Shown here piece after piece: positions 53,310 through 62,934 of a stretch of DNA of 64,000 nucleotides. Location of the stretch: contig JAQXIJ010000021.1 in assembly GCA_029007725.1 (NCBI GenBank), positions 1 through 64,000 of the forward strand, in the 5' to 3' direction. Every line of letters starts with the position of its first letter. Position 1 is the stretch's first letter. The notes below the pieces were generated by a model. The model had not been told where the DNA came from, searched no databases, and saw only the letters and a list, made by a program, of their open reading frames with translations. The stretch is from Bacillota bacterium. Its GTDB lineage: Bacteria > Bacillota > Clostridia > UBA1381. The translations under genes and the position numbers were made by a program.

Positions 53310-55175
53310 TTATTTTTTGTTGTCATCGTTATCTACTTCTCTGTAGTCTGCCTCATATACATTATCACCGTTTGAACCCTGCTGAGAAGCGCCGCCCTGT
53401 GCATCGTTAGGATTAAATCCGGCGCTGCCCTGCGCACCCTGCGGATTTGCTTGTTGATACATTTTTTCGGAAATTTTATAGAACTTCTGCTGCAATTCGT
53501 CGGAAGCCTTCTTTATAGCTTCGGTATCCGTACCCTTCAAAGCTTCCTTTACATTGTTGATTTCAGTTTCAACCGCTGTCTTGTCGGCAGCGTCAACCTT
53601 ATCACCGATTTCTTTCAAAGTCTTCTCGCACTGATATACCATGCTTTCAGCATTATTTCTGATTTCGACTTCTTCCTTTCTCTTCTTATCCTCTTCGGCA
53701 TACTTTTCGGCATCCTTTACAGCCTTTTCGATATCCTCCTCAGACAAATTTGAAGAAGCGGTAATTGTAATCTTCTGCTCGTTGCCCGTGCCCATATCCT
53801 TTGCGGAAACCTTTACAATACCGTTTGCATCGATATCAAAGGTAACTTCAATTTGCGGAACACCTCGCGGCGCAGGAGCAATTCCCGTCAGGCTAAAGCG
53901 TCCGAGAGTCTTGTTGTACTGCGCCATATCTCTTTCACCCTGCAGAACGTGAACCTCTACAGAGGTCTGACCGTCTGCTGCAGTTGAGAATATCTGTGAC
54001 TTCTTTGTAGGAATTGTTGTATTTCTGTCAATCAGTCTTGTAAATACGCCGCCCATCGTTTCAATACCCAGTGACAGCGGAGTAACATCAAGAAGAAGAA
54101 GGTCTTTTACATCTCCTGCAAGAACACCTGCCTGAACAGCAGCACCGACAGCAACACATTCATCAGGGTTAATGCCCTTTGTAGGCTCCTGTCCCATTTC
54201 GCTTTTAACGGCTTCCTGAACCGCCGGGATTCTTGATGAACCTCCGACCAAAAGAACCTTGTTGATATCGCTTTTTGACAGTCCTGCGTCATTCATTGCG
54301 TTTCTTATGCAAACCAATGTTTTCTGAACCAAATCTGCTGTCAATTCATCGAATTTAGCCTTTGTAAGTGTGATATCCAAATGCTTAGGGCCTGTAGCAT
54401 CTGCTGTGATAAACGGCAGATTGATGTTTGAAGTCGTCATCCCGGAAAGCTCGATTTTCGATTTTTCGGCAGCTTCTTTCAGTCTTTGCATTGCCATTTT
54501 ATCGGTTGTCAGGTCAATTCCTGTTTCCTTTTTAAATTCATCAACAAGATAATTTATAATCCTCTGGTCAAAATCATCACCGCCCAGATGTGTATCACCG
54601 TTTGTTGAAAGAACCTCGAATACACCGTCACCAATTTCAAGTATAGATACATCGAATGTACCACCGCCGAGGTCATAAACCATAACCTTTTGGTCGGTGT
54701 CGTTCATTCCGTAAGCAAGCGCAGCAGCTGTCGGCTCGTTGATAATTCTCATAACCTCAAGACCCGCAATTTTGCCGGCGTCCTTTGTAGCCTGACGCTG
54801 AGCGTCGTTGAAGTAAGCAGGAACCGTAATGACAGCCTGTGTTACCGGCTCGCCGAGGTAGCTTTCAGCGTCCTGCTTAAGCTTTGTTAGAATCATTGCT
54901 GAAATTTCCTGCGGCGTATATAATTTTCCGTCTATAGTTACGGTATGTGTTGTACCCATTTCTCTCTTTATTGACATAATTGTTCTGTCCGCATTGGTAA
55001 CAGCCTGACGCTTTGCTACCTGTCCGACAATTCTTTCGCCATTCTTCTGAAAAGCAACAACTGACGGTGTTGTTCTTGCGCCCTCAGAGTTTGCTATAAC
55101 AGTCGGATTTCCGCCTTCTATAACTGCTACGCATGAATTTGTAGTTCCCAAGTCAATACCTATAATTTTTCCCAT
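53310..55175 (-). CDS. dnaK: Chaperone DnaK (Hsp70)
   Basis: A 621-aa ATPase chaperone. [14 protein letters not shown] (4-17), [13 protein letters not shown] (about 165-177) and the linker [10 protein letters not shown] mark the nucleotide-binding domain and its end (about 363); the substrate domain follows, with an acidic Gly/Gln-rich C-terminal tail. It works with GrpE and DnaJ coded on both sides. GGAGG lies before the ATG. Confidence 0.98.
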   Translation of the reverse strand: MGKIIGIDLGTTNSCVAVIEGGNPTVIANSEGARTTPSVVAFQKNGERIVGQVAKRQAVTNADRTIMSIKREMGTTHTVTIDGKLYTPQEISAMILTKLKQDAESYLGEPVTQAVITVPAYFNDAQRQATKDAGKIAGLEVMRIINEPTAAALAYGMNDTDQKVMVYDLGGGTFDVSILEIGDGVFEVLSTNGDTHLGGDDFDQRIINYLVDEFKKETGIDLTTDKMAMQRLKEAAEKSKIELSGMTTSNINLPFITADATGPKHLDITLTKAKFDELTADLVQKTLVCIRNAMNDAGLSKSDINKVLLVGGSSRIPAVQEAVKSEMGQEPTKGINPDECVAVGAAVQAGVLAGDVKDLLLLDVTPLSLGIETMGGVFTRLIDRNTTIPTKKSQIFSTAADGQTSVEVHVLQGERDMAQYNKTLGRFSLTGIAPAPRGVPQIEVTFDIDANGIVKVSAKDMGTGNEQKITITASSNLSEEDIEKAVKDAEKYAEEDKKRKEEVEIRNNAESMVYQCEKTLKEIGDKVDAADKTAVETEINNVKEALKGTDTEAIKKASDELQQKFYKISEKMYQQANPQGAQGSAGFNPNDAQGGASQQGSNGDNVYEADYREVDNDDNKK

Positions 55176-55202
55176 GATAATGTCCTCCTTATATTAACTG
55201 TC

Positions 55203-55790
55203 TTAATTTGCAACCTTAACCATAGAGTGCCTTACCACTCTGTTGTTATCATAAATATAACCCTTCATAAATTCCTCTACAACCGTGTTTTCGGTCACCG
55301 TGTCATCTTCAATGTGCATTACCGCATTATGAAAATTCGGGTCAAATTCTTCGCCGACCGCATTAATTTCGGTTATTTTAAGCTTAGCCAGCGAGTCTGT
55401 CATCTGCTTTTTTACCATTTCGACACCATCCTTAAGCTTTTGCGCGTCCTCGCTTTTCACCTCGACTGCCAATGCCCTGTCAAGGTTATCAAGAGTAGGC
55501 AGCAACTCCGCAACAGTATCGATAAGAGCATCTGCATATCTTGCGTCTTTTTCCTTTTGGGTACGCTTCTTATAGTTATCAAATTCAGCGTACAATCGCA
55601 GATATTTCTCTTCGCTCTTTTTAAGCTTTTCCTCAAGTTCAGCTTTTTTGCTGTGTTTTTCCGAGCCTTTTTCTTCTTTATGCTTTGTTTCAGCTTTCTC
55701 TGTATCCGATTTTTTTTCAGTTTCCTCTGTGTCCGGATTTTTTTCAGTTTCCTTTTCCTCAACCTTTGCGTTTTTTTCTTCCTCTGCCAA
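55203..55790 (-). CDS. grpE: Nucleotide exchange factor GrpE
   Basis: A 195-aa protein that releases ADP from DnaK. The first ~45 residues are almost only Glu, Lys, Asp and Thr, a low-complexity acidic tail; a long coiled coil (about 48-100) and a beta domain (about 135-195) with GEEFDPNFHNAV follow. The extended charged head is longer than in many relatives but the core is normal. It lies two bases after hrcA. Confidence 0.95.
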   Translation of the reverse strand: MAEEEKNAKVEEKETEKNPDTEETEKKSDTEKAETKHKEEKGSEKHSKKAELEEKLKKSEEKYLRLYAEFDNYKKRTQKEKDARYADALIDTVAELLPTLDNLDRALAVEVKSEDAQKLKDGVEMVKKQMTDSLAKLKITEINAVGEEFDPNFHNAVMHIEDDTVTENTVVEEFMKGYIYDNNRVVRHSMVKVAN

Positions 55791-55792
55791 TA

Positions 55793-56842
55793 CTATCCCT
55801 CGCCTTCTGTATTATATAACTGGTCAAGAATCTTATCTATATGATTAGATATACAGTCTAGGCTTGCTATAACCTTTGCATAATTCATACGCTTAGGTCC
55901 TATAACACCTATTCTGCCGACCACCTTGTTACCCATTGAATAGTTAACCGTAACCAGACTTGAATTTTCAAGTTCCGCAAATTTATTTTCCGTTCCTATC
56001 TTTACGTCAACACCGTCGCTCTGGTCGCCAATAAGCTTTACTAGATTATCTTTGTTCTCAAGAAATGTCAGCATTTCGCGCGCCTTCTCAACATCCGAAA
56101 ATTCCGGATATTTAAGAATTGATTTTGCGTTGTTTACATAAATATCTGTCTGGTCAAGTGCGTCGATTGTTTCATAAACAAAATTTAAGATACCTATGAG
56201 AAGCTTCGGCTGCAAATCAAATTTGCCCTCCATTTCTTCCTCAATAGCCTTTATTTTGTCAAACGTTATCTCGTCAGCTGTCAGTCCTGACAAACGCTCA
56301 TTAAGCATTTCCGAAATATGCTGCACATCCAAATCGGACAGCTGCGCGTCCATCGTCTGATTTTTAATTATGCCTGTGCGTGTTATAACGACAACCATTA
56401 CACAACCGGTTCCAAGATTTACAAGTTCCAACTTTTTAATCACAGCACGGTTCAGCTTAGGTGACGTTACAATAGTTGTATACTCAGTCAGATTTGATGT
56501 AATTAGGCTCGCTTTTTTTATAATCAGCTCCAACTGACTTACCTTTTCCGCCATGATTGACTGAAGCTTTTCCACAGCGTCAACACTCATCTGGTACCGC
56601 TTCATCAATGAATTGACATAAAATCTGTAGCCGACATCTGATGGAATTCTTCCCGCAGAAGTATGCGGTTGAAGCAGATATCCCATTTCTTCAAGGTCTG
56701 CCATTTCATTTCGAATCGTTGCACTCGAAAGCCCAAGCTCATTTTTTTTTGAAATAGCACGAGAACCTACAGGCTCCGCAGTACCGATATATTCATCGAT
56801 GACCGCCTGAAGAATCTTTTGTTTACGTTCGCTGAGCTCCAC
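55793..56842 (-). CDS. hrcA: Heat-shock repressor HrcA
   Basis: A 349-aa repressor binding CIRCE. The N-terminal winged helix (about 1-75) carries LSSATIRNEMADLEEMGYL, the DNA-reading segment; the rest is the GAF-like dimer domain with LVNLGTGCVMVVVIT. The GTG at 56842 gives the usual MELSERKQKILQA beginning and has GAGAGG upstream; a GTG three codons earlier is possible. It leads the operon hrcA-grpE-dnaK-dnaJ and is self-regulated through the CIRCE just upstream. Confidence 0.95.
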   Translation of the reverse strand: MELSERKQKILQAVIDEYIGTAEPVGSRAISKKNELGLSSATIRNEMADLEEMGYLLQPHTSAGRIPSDVGYRFYVNSLMKRYQMSVDAVEKLQSIMAEKVSQLELIIKKASLITSNLTEYTTIVTSPKLNRAVIKKLELVNLGTGCVMVVVITRTGIIKNQTMDAQLSDLDVQHISEMLNERLSGLTADEITFDKIKAIEEEMEGKFDLQPKLLIGILNFVYETIDALDQTDIYVNNAKSILKYPEFSDVEKAREMLTFLENKDNLVKLIGDQSDGVDVKIGTENKFAELENSSLVTVNYSMGNKVVGRIGVIGPKRMNYAKVIASLDCISNHIDKILDQLYNTEGEG

Positions 56843-56874
56843 AGTTCTCACCTCTCTAAGCTATGTATATATTG

Positions 56875-56901
56875 TTAGCACTCGTTCTCTATGAGTGCTA
56901 A
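56875..56901. promoter_or_regulatory. CIRCE element (HrcA operator)
   Basis: TTAGCACTC (56875-56883), nine-base spacer, GAGTGCTAA (56893-56901): identical to the CIRCE consensus in both arms. It lies just downstream of the -10 of the hrcA promoter. Confidence 0.98.
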
Positions 56902-56908
56902 CAAGTAT

Positions 56909-56937
56909 AATATAACCCTATTTTATGCATTTGTCAA
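56909..56937 (-). promoter_or_regulatory. Promoter of the hrcA operon
   Basis: Minus strand TTGACA (56932-56937), 17-bp spacer, TATATT (56909-56914). The CIRCE covers the expected start of transcription, so HrcA would block initiation. Confidence 0.82.
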
Positions 56938-56982
56938 GGGGTTTTATACATATTTTTTAATAATTCACAAATTATTAAAAAG

Positions 56983-58089
56983 TTATAGTATAAATTCGCA
57001 CATAATAGAATTGGATACACTGACGGCGCTGTGCGAAAGCCGGATATATCCGTTTTCTTCTTTTAAAAATCCGTTCTTTACAAATTTTTCAAGTGGCTTT
57101 TTGAAGACGCTTTTCATCTCTTTTCCAAAGCGTGCGTAAAAGTCGCGTTCTGATACCCCTTTTGTCATTCTTAGTCCCAAAAACATAAATTCTGACATCA
57201 TATCTTTTTCGGTAAGCTTGTCAAATGTGCCGCTGCTATAATGTCTCGAAATATACTCCGAAAAATCATCGGTATTTGAAAAGCGTTTCCCGTCATCATA
57301 CGAATGTGCCGAAAGTCCAACACCAATATATTCTTTGCACTGCCAGTATTTAAGATTATGCCTTGACTCATATCCAGGATTTGCAAAATTCGATATTTCA
57401 TATTGGCAAAATCCGTTTTTTGCAAGAAATCCGCAGGCATATTCATACATATCACGCTCAAGCTCTTCGTCAGGAAGATCCAAATCACCGTTTTCAAATT
57501 CATCAAACAGCGGCGTTCCATCTTCCAAAATAAGACTGTAGCATGAGATGTGGCGCGTTCCGAGATCAACTGCCTCCGCAAGCGTTTTTTTGAAGCTTTT
57601 CATAGTTTGCCCCGGAAGATCTAACATTAAATCAATGTTAATATTATCAAATCCGCAGTCTTGGGCAAGCCGCACAGTTTCTTTTGCCTCCTCTGCCGTA
57701 TGAATTCTGCCTATTCGTTTTAGCTCATCGTCGCAAAAGGACTGAACGCCTATTGAAATACGGTTTACGCCGCCGTTTTTCATCACAGTAAGTTTTTCGG
57801 CATCAAGTGTTTTCGGGTTTGCTTCGACAGTATATTCCGCATTTTTATCTATTGAAAAGCATTCGTTTATTTTGCAAAGCAGTGCATAAAGCTCTCCGCT
57901 TTCAAGACTTGTCGGTGTTCCGCCGCCGATAAAAGCAGTATCTACGGCTTCGTCGCGATATTTTTCTAGTTCTCCGAAAAGTGCTGAAAGATAGCTTTTC
58001 TTTTCCATGCCGCATGCGGCAAAGGAATTAAAATCACAGTATGCGCACTTTTTTATGCAAAACGGTATATGAACATATAATCCTCTCAT
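56983..58089 (-). CDS. hemW: HemW-like radical SAM protein (coproporphyrinogen III oxidase-like)
   Basis: A 368-aa radical SAM protein. YVHIPFCIKKCAYCDFNSF gives the C-x3-C-x2-C cluster motif (Cys at about 12, 16, 19), GGGTPTSLES and IGVQSFCDDELKRIGR follow, and the C-terminal HemN-like domain closes it. HemW proteins are heme chaperones, not oxidases, as the extra Cys of true HemN is missing. The ATG at 58089 has AAAGG upstream. It lies between the CD1247-like gene and the hrcA operon, with a terminator-like hairpin just before it. Confidence 0.92.
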   Translation of the reverse strand: MRGLYVHIPFCIKKCAYCDFNSFAACGMEKKSYLSALFGELEKYRDEAVDTAFIGGGTPTSLESGELYALLCKINECFSIDKNAEYTVEANPKTLDAEKLTVMKNGGVNRISIGVQSFCDDELKRIGRIHTAEEAKETVRLAQDCGFDNINIDLMLDLPGQTMKSFKKTLAEAVDLGTRHISCYSLILEDGTPLFDEFENGDLDLPDEELERDMYEYACGFLAKNGFCQYEISNFANPGYESRHNLKYWQCKEYIGVGLSAHSYDDGKRFSNTDDFSEYISRHYSSGTFDKLTEKDMMSEFMFLGLRMTKGVSERDFYARFGKEMKSVFKKPLEKFVKNGFLKEENGYIRLSHSAVSVSNSIMCEFIL

Positions 58090-58115
58090 AATTGTACCTT
58101 TGTTCTTTATCACTC

Positions 58116-58143
58116 AAAAAGGGGGCGGAATCACTCCGTCCCC
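58116..58143 (-). terminator. Terminator-like hairpin after the CD1247-like gene
   Basis: Minus strand GGGGACGGA (58143-58135) pairs with TCCGCCCCC (58129-58121) with one mismatch, followed by TTTTTG. It ends only about 27 bases before the hemW ATG. Confidence 0.75.
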
Positions 58144-58154
58144 TTAAAACAATT

Positions 58155-58622
58155 TTATTCTTGGCCGTGGTCGTGTCTGCAGTCACAGTCATCGTCGCCG
58201 CAGTCACAATCAAATTCAAGCTCAATTTCTTCGTGACAGTTAGGACAAATTATTCCCTTTTCTTCATCAAGAGCATCGAAATCAACCATAACATCTTCGT
58301 GACAATTCGGACATTCTATTTCAAAAAAATCCATGTCGTCATCAAATTCATCATCATCGTCAAAGTCTCCATCAGAATTCTCGTCTTCATCGTACTCATC
58401 GTCATAGGCCAGCTCCTCGAGATCGGCCAAATCTTCGTCAATCTCGGCAACCTTTTCGTCAAGCTCATCATGAGCGTCAATTACGTCATCGAGTGAAAGC
58501 GCAATATCGTTCATAACGCTGACGATATGGACAAGCAACTTTCCCTCCGGCTTGGACTCGTCTATTTTAAGTCCGTCGCACAAACCTTTAAGATAAGATA
58601 CCTTTGAAACTAAGTTATCCAT
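58155..58622 (-). CDS. CD1247-like acidic zinc-ribbon protein
   Basis: A 155-aa protein. The first ~60 residues are a helical CD1247-type N-terminal domain (KVSYLKGLCDGLKID). Next is an Asp/Glu-only acidic stretch (about 75-100), then a double-knuckle CPNC...CPNC zinc ribbon (about 104-130), and at the end a CDCGDDDCDCRHDH tail rich in metal-type ligands. Function of the family is unknown. It follows efp by 17 bp and probably shares its promoter. Confidence 0.82.
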   Translation of the reverse strand: MDNLVSKVSYLKGLCDGLKIDESKPEGKLLVHIVSVMNDIALSLDDVIDAHDELDEKVAEIDEDLADLEELAYDDEYDEDENSDGDFDDDDEFDDDMDFFEIECPNCHEDVMVDFDALDEEKGIICPNCHEEIELEFDCDCGDDDCDCRHDHGQE

Positions 58623-58639
58623 ATTAATCTCCTTATTAA

Positions 58640-59197
58640 TTAAACACGCTCCATGTATTCGCCTGTTCTTGTATCGATTCTGATAACGTCAGACTCGTTT
58701 ACAAACAGCGGAACCTGAACAACAGCACCTGTTTCAAGTGTCGCAGGTTTGGTTGCACCGGTTGCGGTGTTTCCCGCAAAGCCCGGTTCTGTTTCGGTAA
58801 CCTGAAGCTCAACAAATGTAGGCGGCTCAATGCCAAATACATTGCCCTTGTATGAAAGAATCATACAAACCATGTTTTCCTTAACAAAATCAAGAGCATT
58901 GCCTACCTGATCCTTACTTATAGGAAGCATATCGAATGTTTCCTGATCCATGAAGTAGTACAAATCTCCGTCGTTGTATGAATATTCCATATTCTTCTTT
59001 TCTATTCTTGCTTCTTCAACCTTTTCCGTAGGTCTGAATGTTTTTTCAACAACGGCTCCAGTAATAACGTTTTTAAGCTTTGTTCTTACAAAAGCGGCAC
59101 CCTTACCCGGCTTAACGTGTTGAAATTCAACAACCTGAAAAACGTTTCCTTCAAGCTCAAAGGTTTTGCCGTTTCTAAAATCTCCAGCAGTAATCAT
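58640..59197 (-). CDS. efp: Elongation factor P
   Basis: A 185-aa factor that helps ribosomes pass proline stretches. Three beta domains; the tip loop [13 protein letters not shown] holds Lys32, the residue that is modified in Bacillus-type EF-P. The ending GEYMERV is typical. No modifying enzyme gene is in the window. GGAGG precedes the ATG. Confidence 0.97.
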   Translation of the reverse strand: MITAGDFRNGKTFELEGNVFQVVEFQHVKPGKGAAFVRTKLKNVITGAVVEKTFRPTEKVEEARIEKKNMEYSYNDGDLYYFMDQETFDMLPISKDQVGNALDFVKENMVCMILSYKGNVFGIEPPTFVELQVTETEPGFAGNTATGATKPATLETGAVVQVPLFVNESDVIRIDTRTGEYMERV

Positions 59198-59236
59198 AAA
59201 AAATTTTCCTCCATTAGTTTTTTATATAACATATTT

Positions 59237-59265
59237 ATTTTAATATATTACAGATTAAATTTCAA
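59237..59265 (-). promoter_or_regulatory. Promoter of efp and the CD1247-like gene
   Basis: Minus strand TTGAAA (59260-59265), 17-bp spacer, TAAAAT (59237-59242), about 40 bases before the efp ATG. Confidence 0.65.
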
Positions 59266-59273
59266 GTCTTTTT

Positions 59274-60311
59274 TTAAATTATAATCAGTTCCTTAGCAGA
59301 TTTTGTCAAATTTTGTGCAGTTTCACCTATAACAATTATATCTTCTATACGTACTCCGCCAAAATTTTCAATATAAATCCCCGGTTCAACGGTAATAACA
59401 TTGTTTTTTTGGGCAACATCGTGGCTTTTCGGAGCAAAGCACGGCATCTCGTGAATTTCAATTCCTACGCTGTGACCAAGGCTGTGACCGAAGTTTTTGC
59501 CGTATCCGGCGCTTTCAATAATATCGCGTGCCGCCTTGTCGATATCAGCACATTTCTTTCCCGCACACGCTTGTGATATTGCAGACGTCTGCGCTTTTAA
59601 AACTATATCATAAATTTCGCGTTGTTTTTCGGAGCAGTGTCCGACAACAATCGTGCGTGTCATATCGGAACAATATCCGTCTAGCACGCACCCGAAATCC
59701 ATAGTCACAAAGTCGCCGTCCTCTATAACCTTGTTGCTCGCAACTCCATGTGGCATACTTGAGCGCACACCGCTTGCGACAATAGTATCAAAGGAAGTTC
59801 GGCTTGCACAGTTTTTGCGCATATAAAATTCCAGCATCAGCGCAACCTCGCGTTCGGTCATGCCGGCATGCATATTCTTAACCGTGTACAAAAATGCCGC
59901 ATCTCCCAGCTCTTCAGCAGCTTTAATTTTTGCAATTTCGCTGTCGTCCTTTATTCTTCTCAGTCCCGAAATTTTCTCCTGCATCGGAATAAGCTTTTTG
60001 CCAAGTTTTTGGTACATTGCAAACTGCGAAATCGTAACAGATTTTTCTTCAAATCCAAGAACCTCCACATCAAGCTCCCGCACTATCACATCCAGCTTTT
60101 CAGTTATGTCATGTATCTCAAAATCTTTTGCTTCAATATGTGCCTGGACGGTATAGCGTGAATCGGTTACCAAAATACGCCGAGTTTTTGTTATAAGCAA
60201 CACGGCATCCTCCGTGGTGAATCCAGAATAGTAAAAAATATTAGGATAGCTTGTAATAAGCACGCCCTCGTTATCATTCAGTGCCGCGCAAAGCTTATCA
60301 CTTCTTGTCAT
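59274..60311 (-). CDS. M24-family aminopeptidase (Xaa-Pro peptidase)
   Basis: A 345-aa creatinase-fold metallopeptidase. N-terminal domain about 1-120; the C-terminal pita-bread domain has the metal ligands Asp in TMDFGCVLDGYCSDMTRT (two Asp), His in HSLGHSVGIEIHE, Glu in VEPGIYIE and Glu in GVRIEDI. It probably cleaves X-Pro dipeptides or N-terminal residues in the cytosol. It overlaps aroQ by 14 bases. In clostridia this gene commonly precedes efp. Confidence 0.93.
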   Translation of the reverse strand: MTRSDKLCAALNDNEGVLITSYPNIFYYSGFTTEDAVLLITKTRRILVTDSRYTVQAHIEAKDFEIHDITEKLDVIVRELDVEVLGFEEKSVTISQFAMYQKLGKKLIPMQEKISGLRRIKDDSEIAKIKAAEELGDAAFLYTVKNMHAGMTEREVALMLEFYMRKNCASRTSFDTIVASGVRSSMPHGVASNKVIEDGDFVTMDFGCVLDGYCSDMTRTIVVGHCSEKQREIYDIVLKAQTSAISQACAGKKCADIDKAARDIIESAGYGKNFGHSLGHSVGIEIHEMPCFAPKSHDVAQKNNVITVEPGIYIENFGGVRIEDIIVIGETAQNLTKSAKELIII

Positions 60312-60732
60312 TCAGCAACATCTCCAATGCGATAATATATCCTTCAAAGCCTTTGCCGGAAATCATTGCTCGGCATGCCGGAGCTGTGACCGAAGTACGT
60401 CTAAATTCTTCGCGCTTTGAAATATCGGAAATATGCACCTCAACCACCGGAGTGGTAACCGATGTAATGGCATCATGAATTGCATATGAATAATGCGCAT
60501 ATGCACCCGGATTCATCACTATCCCGTCAAATTTGTTCATAGAGTTCTGAATTTCGGTTACAATATCACCCTCACAATTGCTATGAAAAAAATGTACATC
60601 TGCGCCGAGCTTTTCGGCGGCATCGCAAATAAATTCGCACAAGTCATCATAGGTGCGCTTTCCGTAAATCTCTGGTTCGCGTATTCCAAGCATATTCAGA
60701 TTCGGTCCGTTTATCACAAGTATCTTTTGCAT
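60298..60732 (-). CDS. aroQ: 3-Dehydroquinate dehydratase, type II
   Basis: A 144-aa shikimate-pathway enzyme. INGPNLNMLGIREPEIYG (with the Tyr at about residue 22 used in catalysis), NPGAYAHYSYAI and the His-containing VEVHISDIS are diagnostic. The ATG at 60732 follows GAGAGG by seven bases, right after the ispG stop. An alternative start five codons upstream would overlap ispG. Confidence 0.96.
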   Translation of the reverse strand: MQKILVINGPNLNMLGIREPEIYGKRTYDDLCEFICDAAEKLGADVHFFHSNCEGDIVTEIQNSMNKFDGIVMNPGAYAHYSYAIHDAITSVTTPVVEVHISDISKREEFRRTSVTAPACRAMISGKGFEGYIIALEMLLNDKK

Positions 60733-60733
60733 A

Positions 60734-61771
60734 TTAAAACCTCTCAATCTCTTGCATCAGCGTCGGTATTATTTGGTTTTCCGGCACTTTTTTAATTATT
60801 TTACCCTTTTTGAAAATAAGTCCTTCTCCGACTCCGCCGGCGACACCGATATCAGCCTCTTTTGCTTCTCCGGGGCCGTTGACCGCACATCCCATAACTG
60901 CGACTTTTATGTTTTTATTTACATCTTTCAGCCGTTTTTCCATTTCATTCGCTATAGAAATTATGTCTATGCGCGTTCTTCCGCAGGTCGGACATGCAAT
61001 AAGCTCTGCTCCCTGCTTTCTGAGTCCCAATACCTTCAAAATTTTCTTTGCCGAATAAACCTCTTCCACAGGGTCGGCAGTCAGCGAAACGCGCATGGTG
61101 CTTCCAATTCCCTCTGCAAGCAGAGCTCCTATTCCGACTGCTGATTTTATCATACCGCTCTGTATTGTTCCGGCTTCTGTAACACCGATATGAAGCGGTA
61201 TATCATTCATTTCGTTAAATTTGCGGTAAGCTTCAAGCATGACAGGTACATTTGTAACCTTTATCGAAACGACTATATCGTAAAAATCAAGTTCCTCCAA
61301 AATTCTGACGTGACCCATTGCACTTTCAATCAAGGCATCAGCATTCGGTGTTTTGTATTTTTCAAGAATACTCTTTTCAAGCGAGCCGCCATTTACGCCT
61401 ATGCGTATTGGGATATGTCTTTCTTTGCAGGCATCAACGACCTGCTTTACGCGTTCCCTGTCACCTATGTTTCCAGGGTTAATCCTCACCTTGTCTACAC
61501 CGTTTTTTATACACTCCAGTGCCAGGCGGTAATCAAAATGAATATCGCTTACAAGAGGGATACTGATTTGCCGCTTAATCTCTCTTACGGCTTCCGCCGC
61601 TTCCATGTCTAAAACGGCAACTCTTACAATCTGGCATCCTGCAGTCTGAAGCCGTTTTATCTGCTCGACCGTCGCGGCAACATCTCTCGTGTCCGTGTTA
61701 GTCATGGACTGTATCGAAACGGGATTTTTACCGCCTATCTTTACTCCTCCTACATTAACTTCTCTTTTCAT
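60734..61771 (-). CDS. ispG: 4-Hydroxy-3-methylbut-2-enyl diphosphate synthase (MEP pathway)
   Basis: A 345-aa [4Fe-4S] enzyme, flavodoxin type without the plant insert. [20 protein letters not shown] at the N-terminus (in two parts), [19 protein letters not shown] (two Cys, about residue 265) and [16 protein letters not shown] (third Cys) hold the cluster. It lies ten bases after rseP; the order dxr-rseP-ispG is common in Firmicutes. Confidence 0.97.
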   Translation of the reverse strand: MKREVNVGGVKIGGKNPVSIQSMTNTDTRDVAATVEQIKRLQTAGCQIVRVAVLDMEAAEAVREIKRQISIPLVSDIHFDYRLALECIKNGVDKVRINPGNIGDRERVKQVVDACKERHIPIRIGVNGGSLEKSILEKYKTPNADALIESAMGHVRILEELDFYDIVVSIKVTNVPVMLEAYRKFNEMNDIPLHIGVTEAGTIQSGMIKSAVGIGALLAEGIGSTMRVSLTADPVEEVYSAKKILKVLGLRKQGAELIACPTCGRTRIDIISIANEMEKRLKDVNKNIKVAVMGCAVNGPGEAKEADIGVAGGVGEGLIFKKGKIIKKVPENQIIPTLMQEIERF

Positions 61772-61780
61772 TAGCTTTAC

Positions 61781-62929
61781 CTACTTTGCAATTAGTTTCA
61801 TAATATCATTAAAGCAAATCACTGCCGACAGCAAAAGCAGCAGCACAAGACCGATTGCATGCACCATTCCCTCTTTTTCGGGTGGAACCGGCTTTCTTCT
61901 TATAAGCTCTACCAACATGAAAAACAGTCTGCCGCCGTCCAGCGCCGGAAGCGGTAAAAGGTTGAATATGCCGAGATTGATAGTCAGAACCGCAATGATA
62001 AATATAACGTTTATCCAACTGTCTCTTCCTGAATTTACCGCCTGATTTACAACGCCGACAACACCAACCGGTCCCGAAACATTATCAAGTCCCGAGTGTC
62101 CGCTGATCATATCCCACAACGCGTGATAAATGCTCTTTATTACATATTTTGTATAGTTCCAGCTCTGAGGGATAAGGTTTGCGGTGCTGACATCCAGTTT
62201 AAGTGGCTCAAACCCTATAATGTAACGCTTTGATGTTACCGTTTTGCCTATATATTCACTTCCTATTTCGTTTCCGTTGTATTTAATTTCACGTGTGTTC
62301 TGTATGCCGTTTATTGAATCCACATACTTTGCTGAATTTTTGCCGTATGTGATTTCTGTTTCGTCAAGTGACGGCTTTATATTAAAATTAAGTTTTTCGC
62401 CGTTTCTCTTAACCGTCAGCACAACATCACTGTCAGCATCTAATTCATTGGTATATAGCAAAATGTCATTATAAAAGCTGACCTTTTTGCCGTTTATACC
62501 AACAATCCTGTCGCCTTCCATAATCCCAGAATCCGCAATATACGAACGAGGGTCAATTCTGCCGATAATGTTGGAGTTAAATGGTCCCGTCACAGACACT
62601 ATTATCATAAACAAAACAAAGCCCAAAATCAGGTTCAACACCGCACCGGCAGCTACAACCAAAAACCTTTTCCAAAGTTTCTGATTGCAGAATGCGCCTT
62701 CATTTTCGCTGTCGCCATCCTCGCCGTCCAGTTTGCAGTATCCTCCGATAGGAAAAACTCTTACCGAATAAAGTGTTTCTTTGCCCTGCCTTTTAAATAT
62801 TGCGGGTCCCATTCCGACCGAAAACTCAAGTACGCTTACCCCGATGGATTTTGCCATTATAAAATGTCCGAACTCATGCAGAGTAATCATAACCAAAAAT
62901 ATTAAGATTGTTACTACAGCCGTAACCAT
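61781..62929 (-). CDS. rseP: Site-2 protease RseP family
   Basis: A 382-aa intramembrane zinc protease. HEFGH at about residue 17-21 holds two zinc ligands; GGYCKLDGEDGD follows; a PDZ domain with GIMEGDRIVGINGKKV sits in the middle; the last ligand Asp is in LPLPALDGGRLF (about 315). It cleaves anti-sigma factors or remnant signal peptides in the membrane. The ATG at 62929 is nine bases after AGGAG; an ATG at 62935 overlapping the dxr stop is an option. Confidence 0.94.
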   Translation of the reverse strand: MVTAVVTILIFLVMITLHEFGHFIMAKSIGVSVLEFSVGMGPAIFKRQGKETLYSVRVFPIGGYCKLDGEDGDSENEGAFCNQKLWKRFLVVAAGAVLNLILGFVLFMIIVSVTGPFNSNIIGRIDPRSYIADSGIMEGDRIVGINGKKVSFYNDILLYTNELDADSDVVLTVKRNGEKLNFNIKPSLDETEITYGKNSAKYVDSINGIQNTREIKYNGNEIGSEYIGKTVTSKRYIIGFEPLKLDVSTANLIPQSWNYTKYVIKSIYHALWDMISGHSGLDNVSGPVGVVGVVNQAVNSGRDSWINVIFIIAVLTINLGIFNLLPLPALDGGRLFFMLVELIRRKPVPPEKEGMVHAIGLVLLLLLSAVICFNDIMKLIAK

Positions 62930-62934
62930 ATGCA

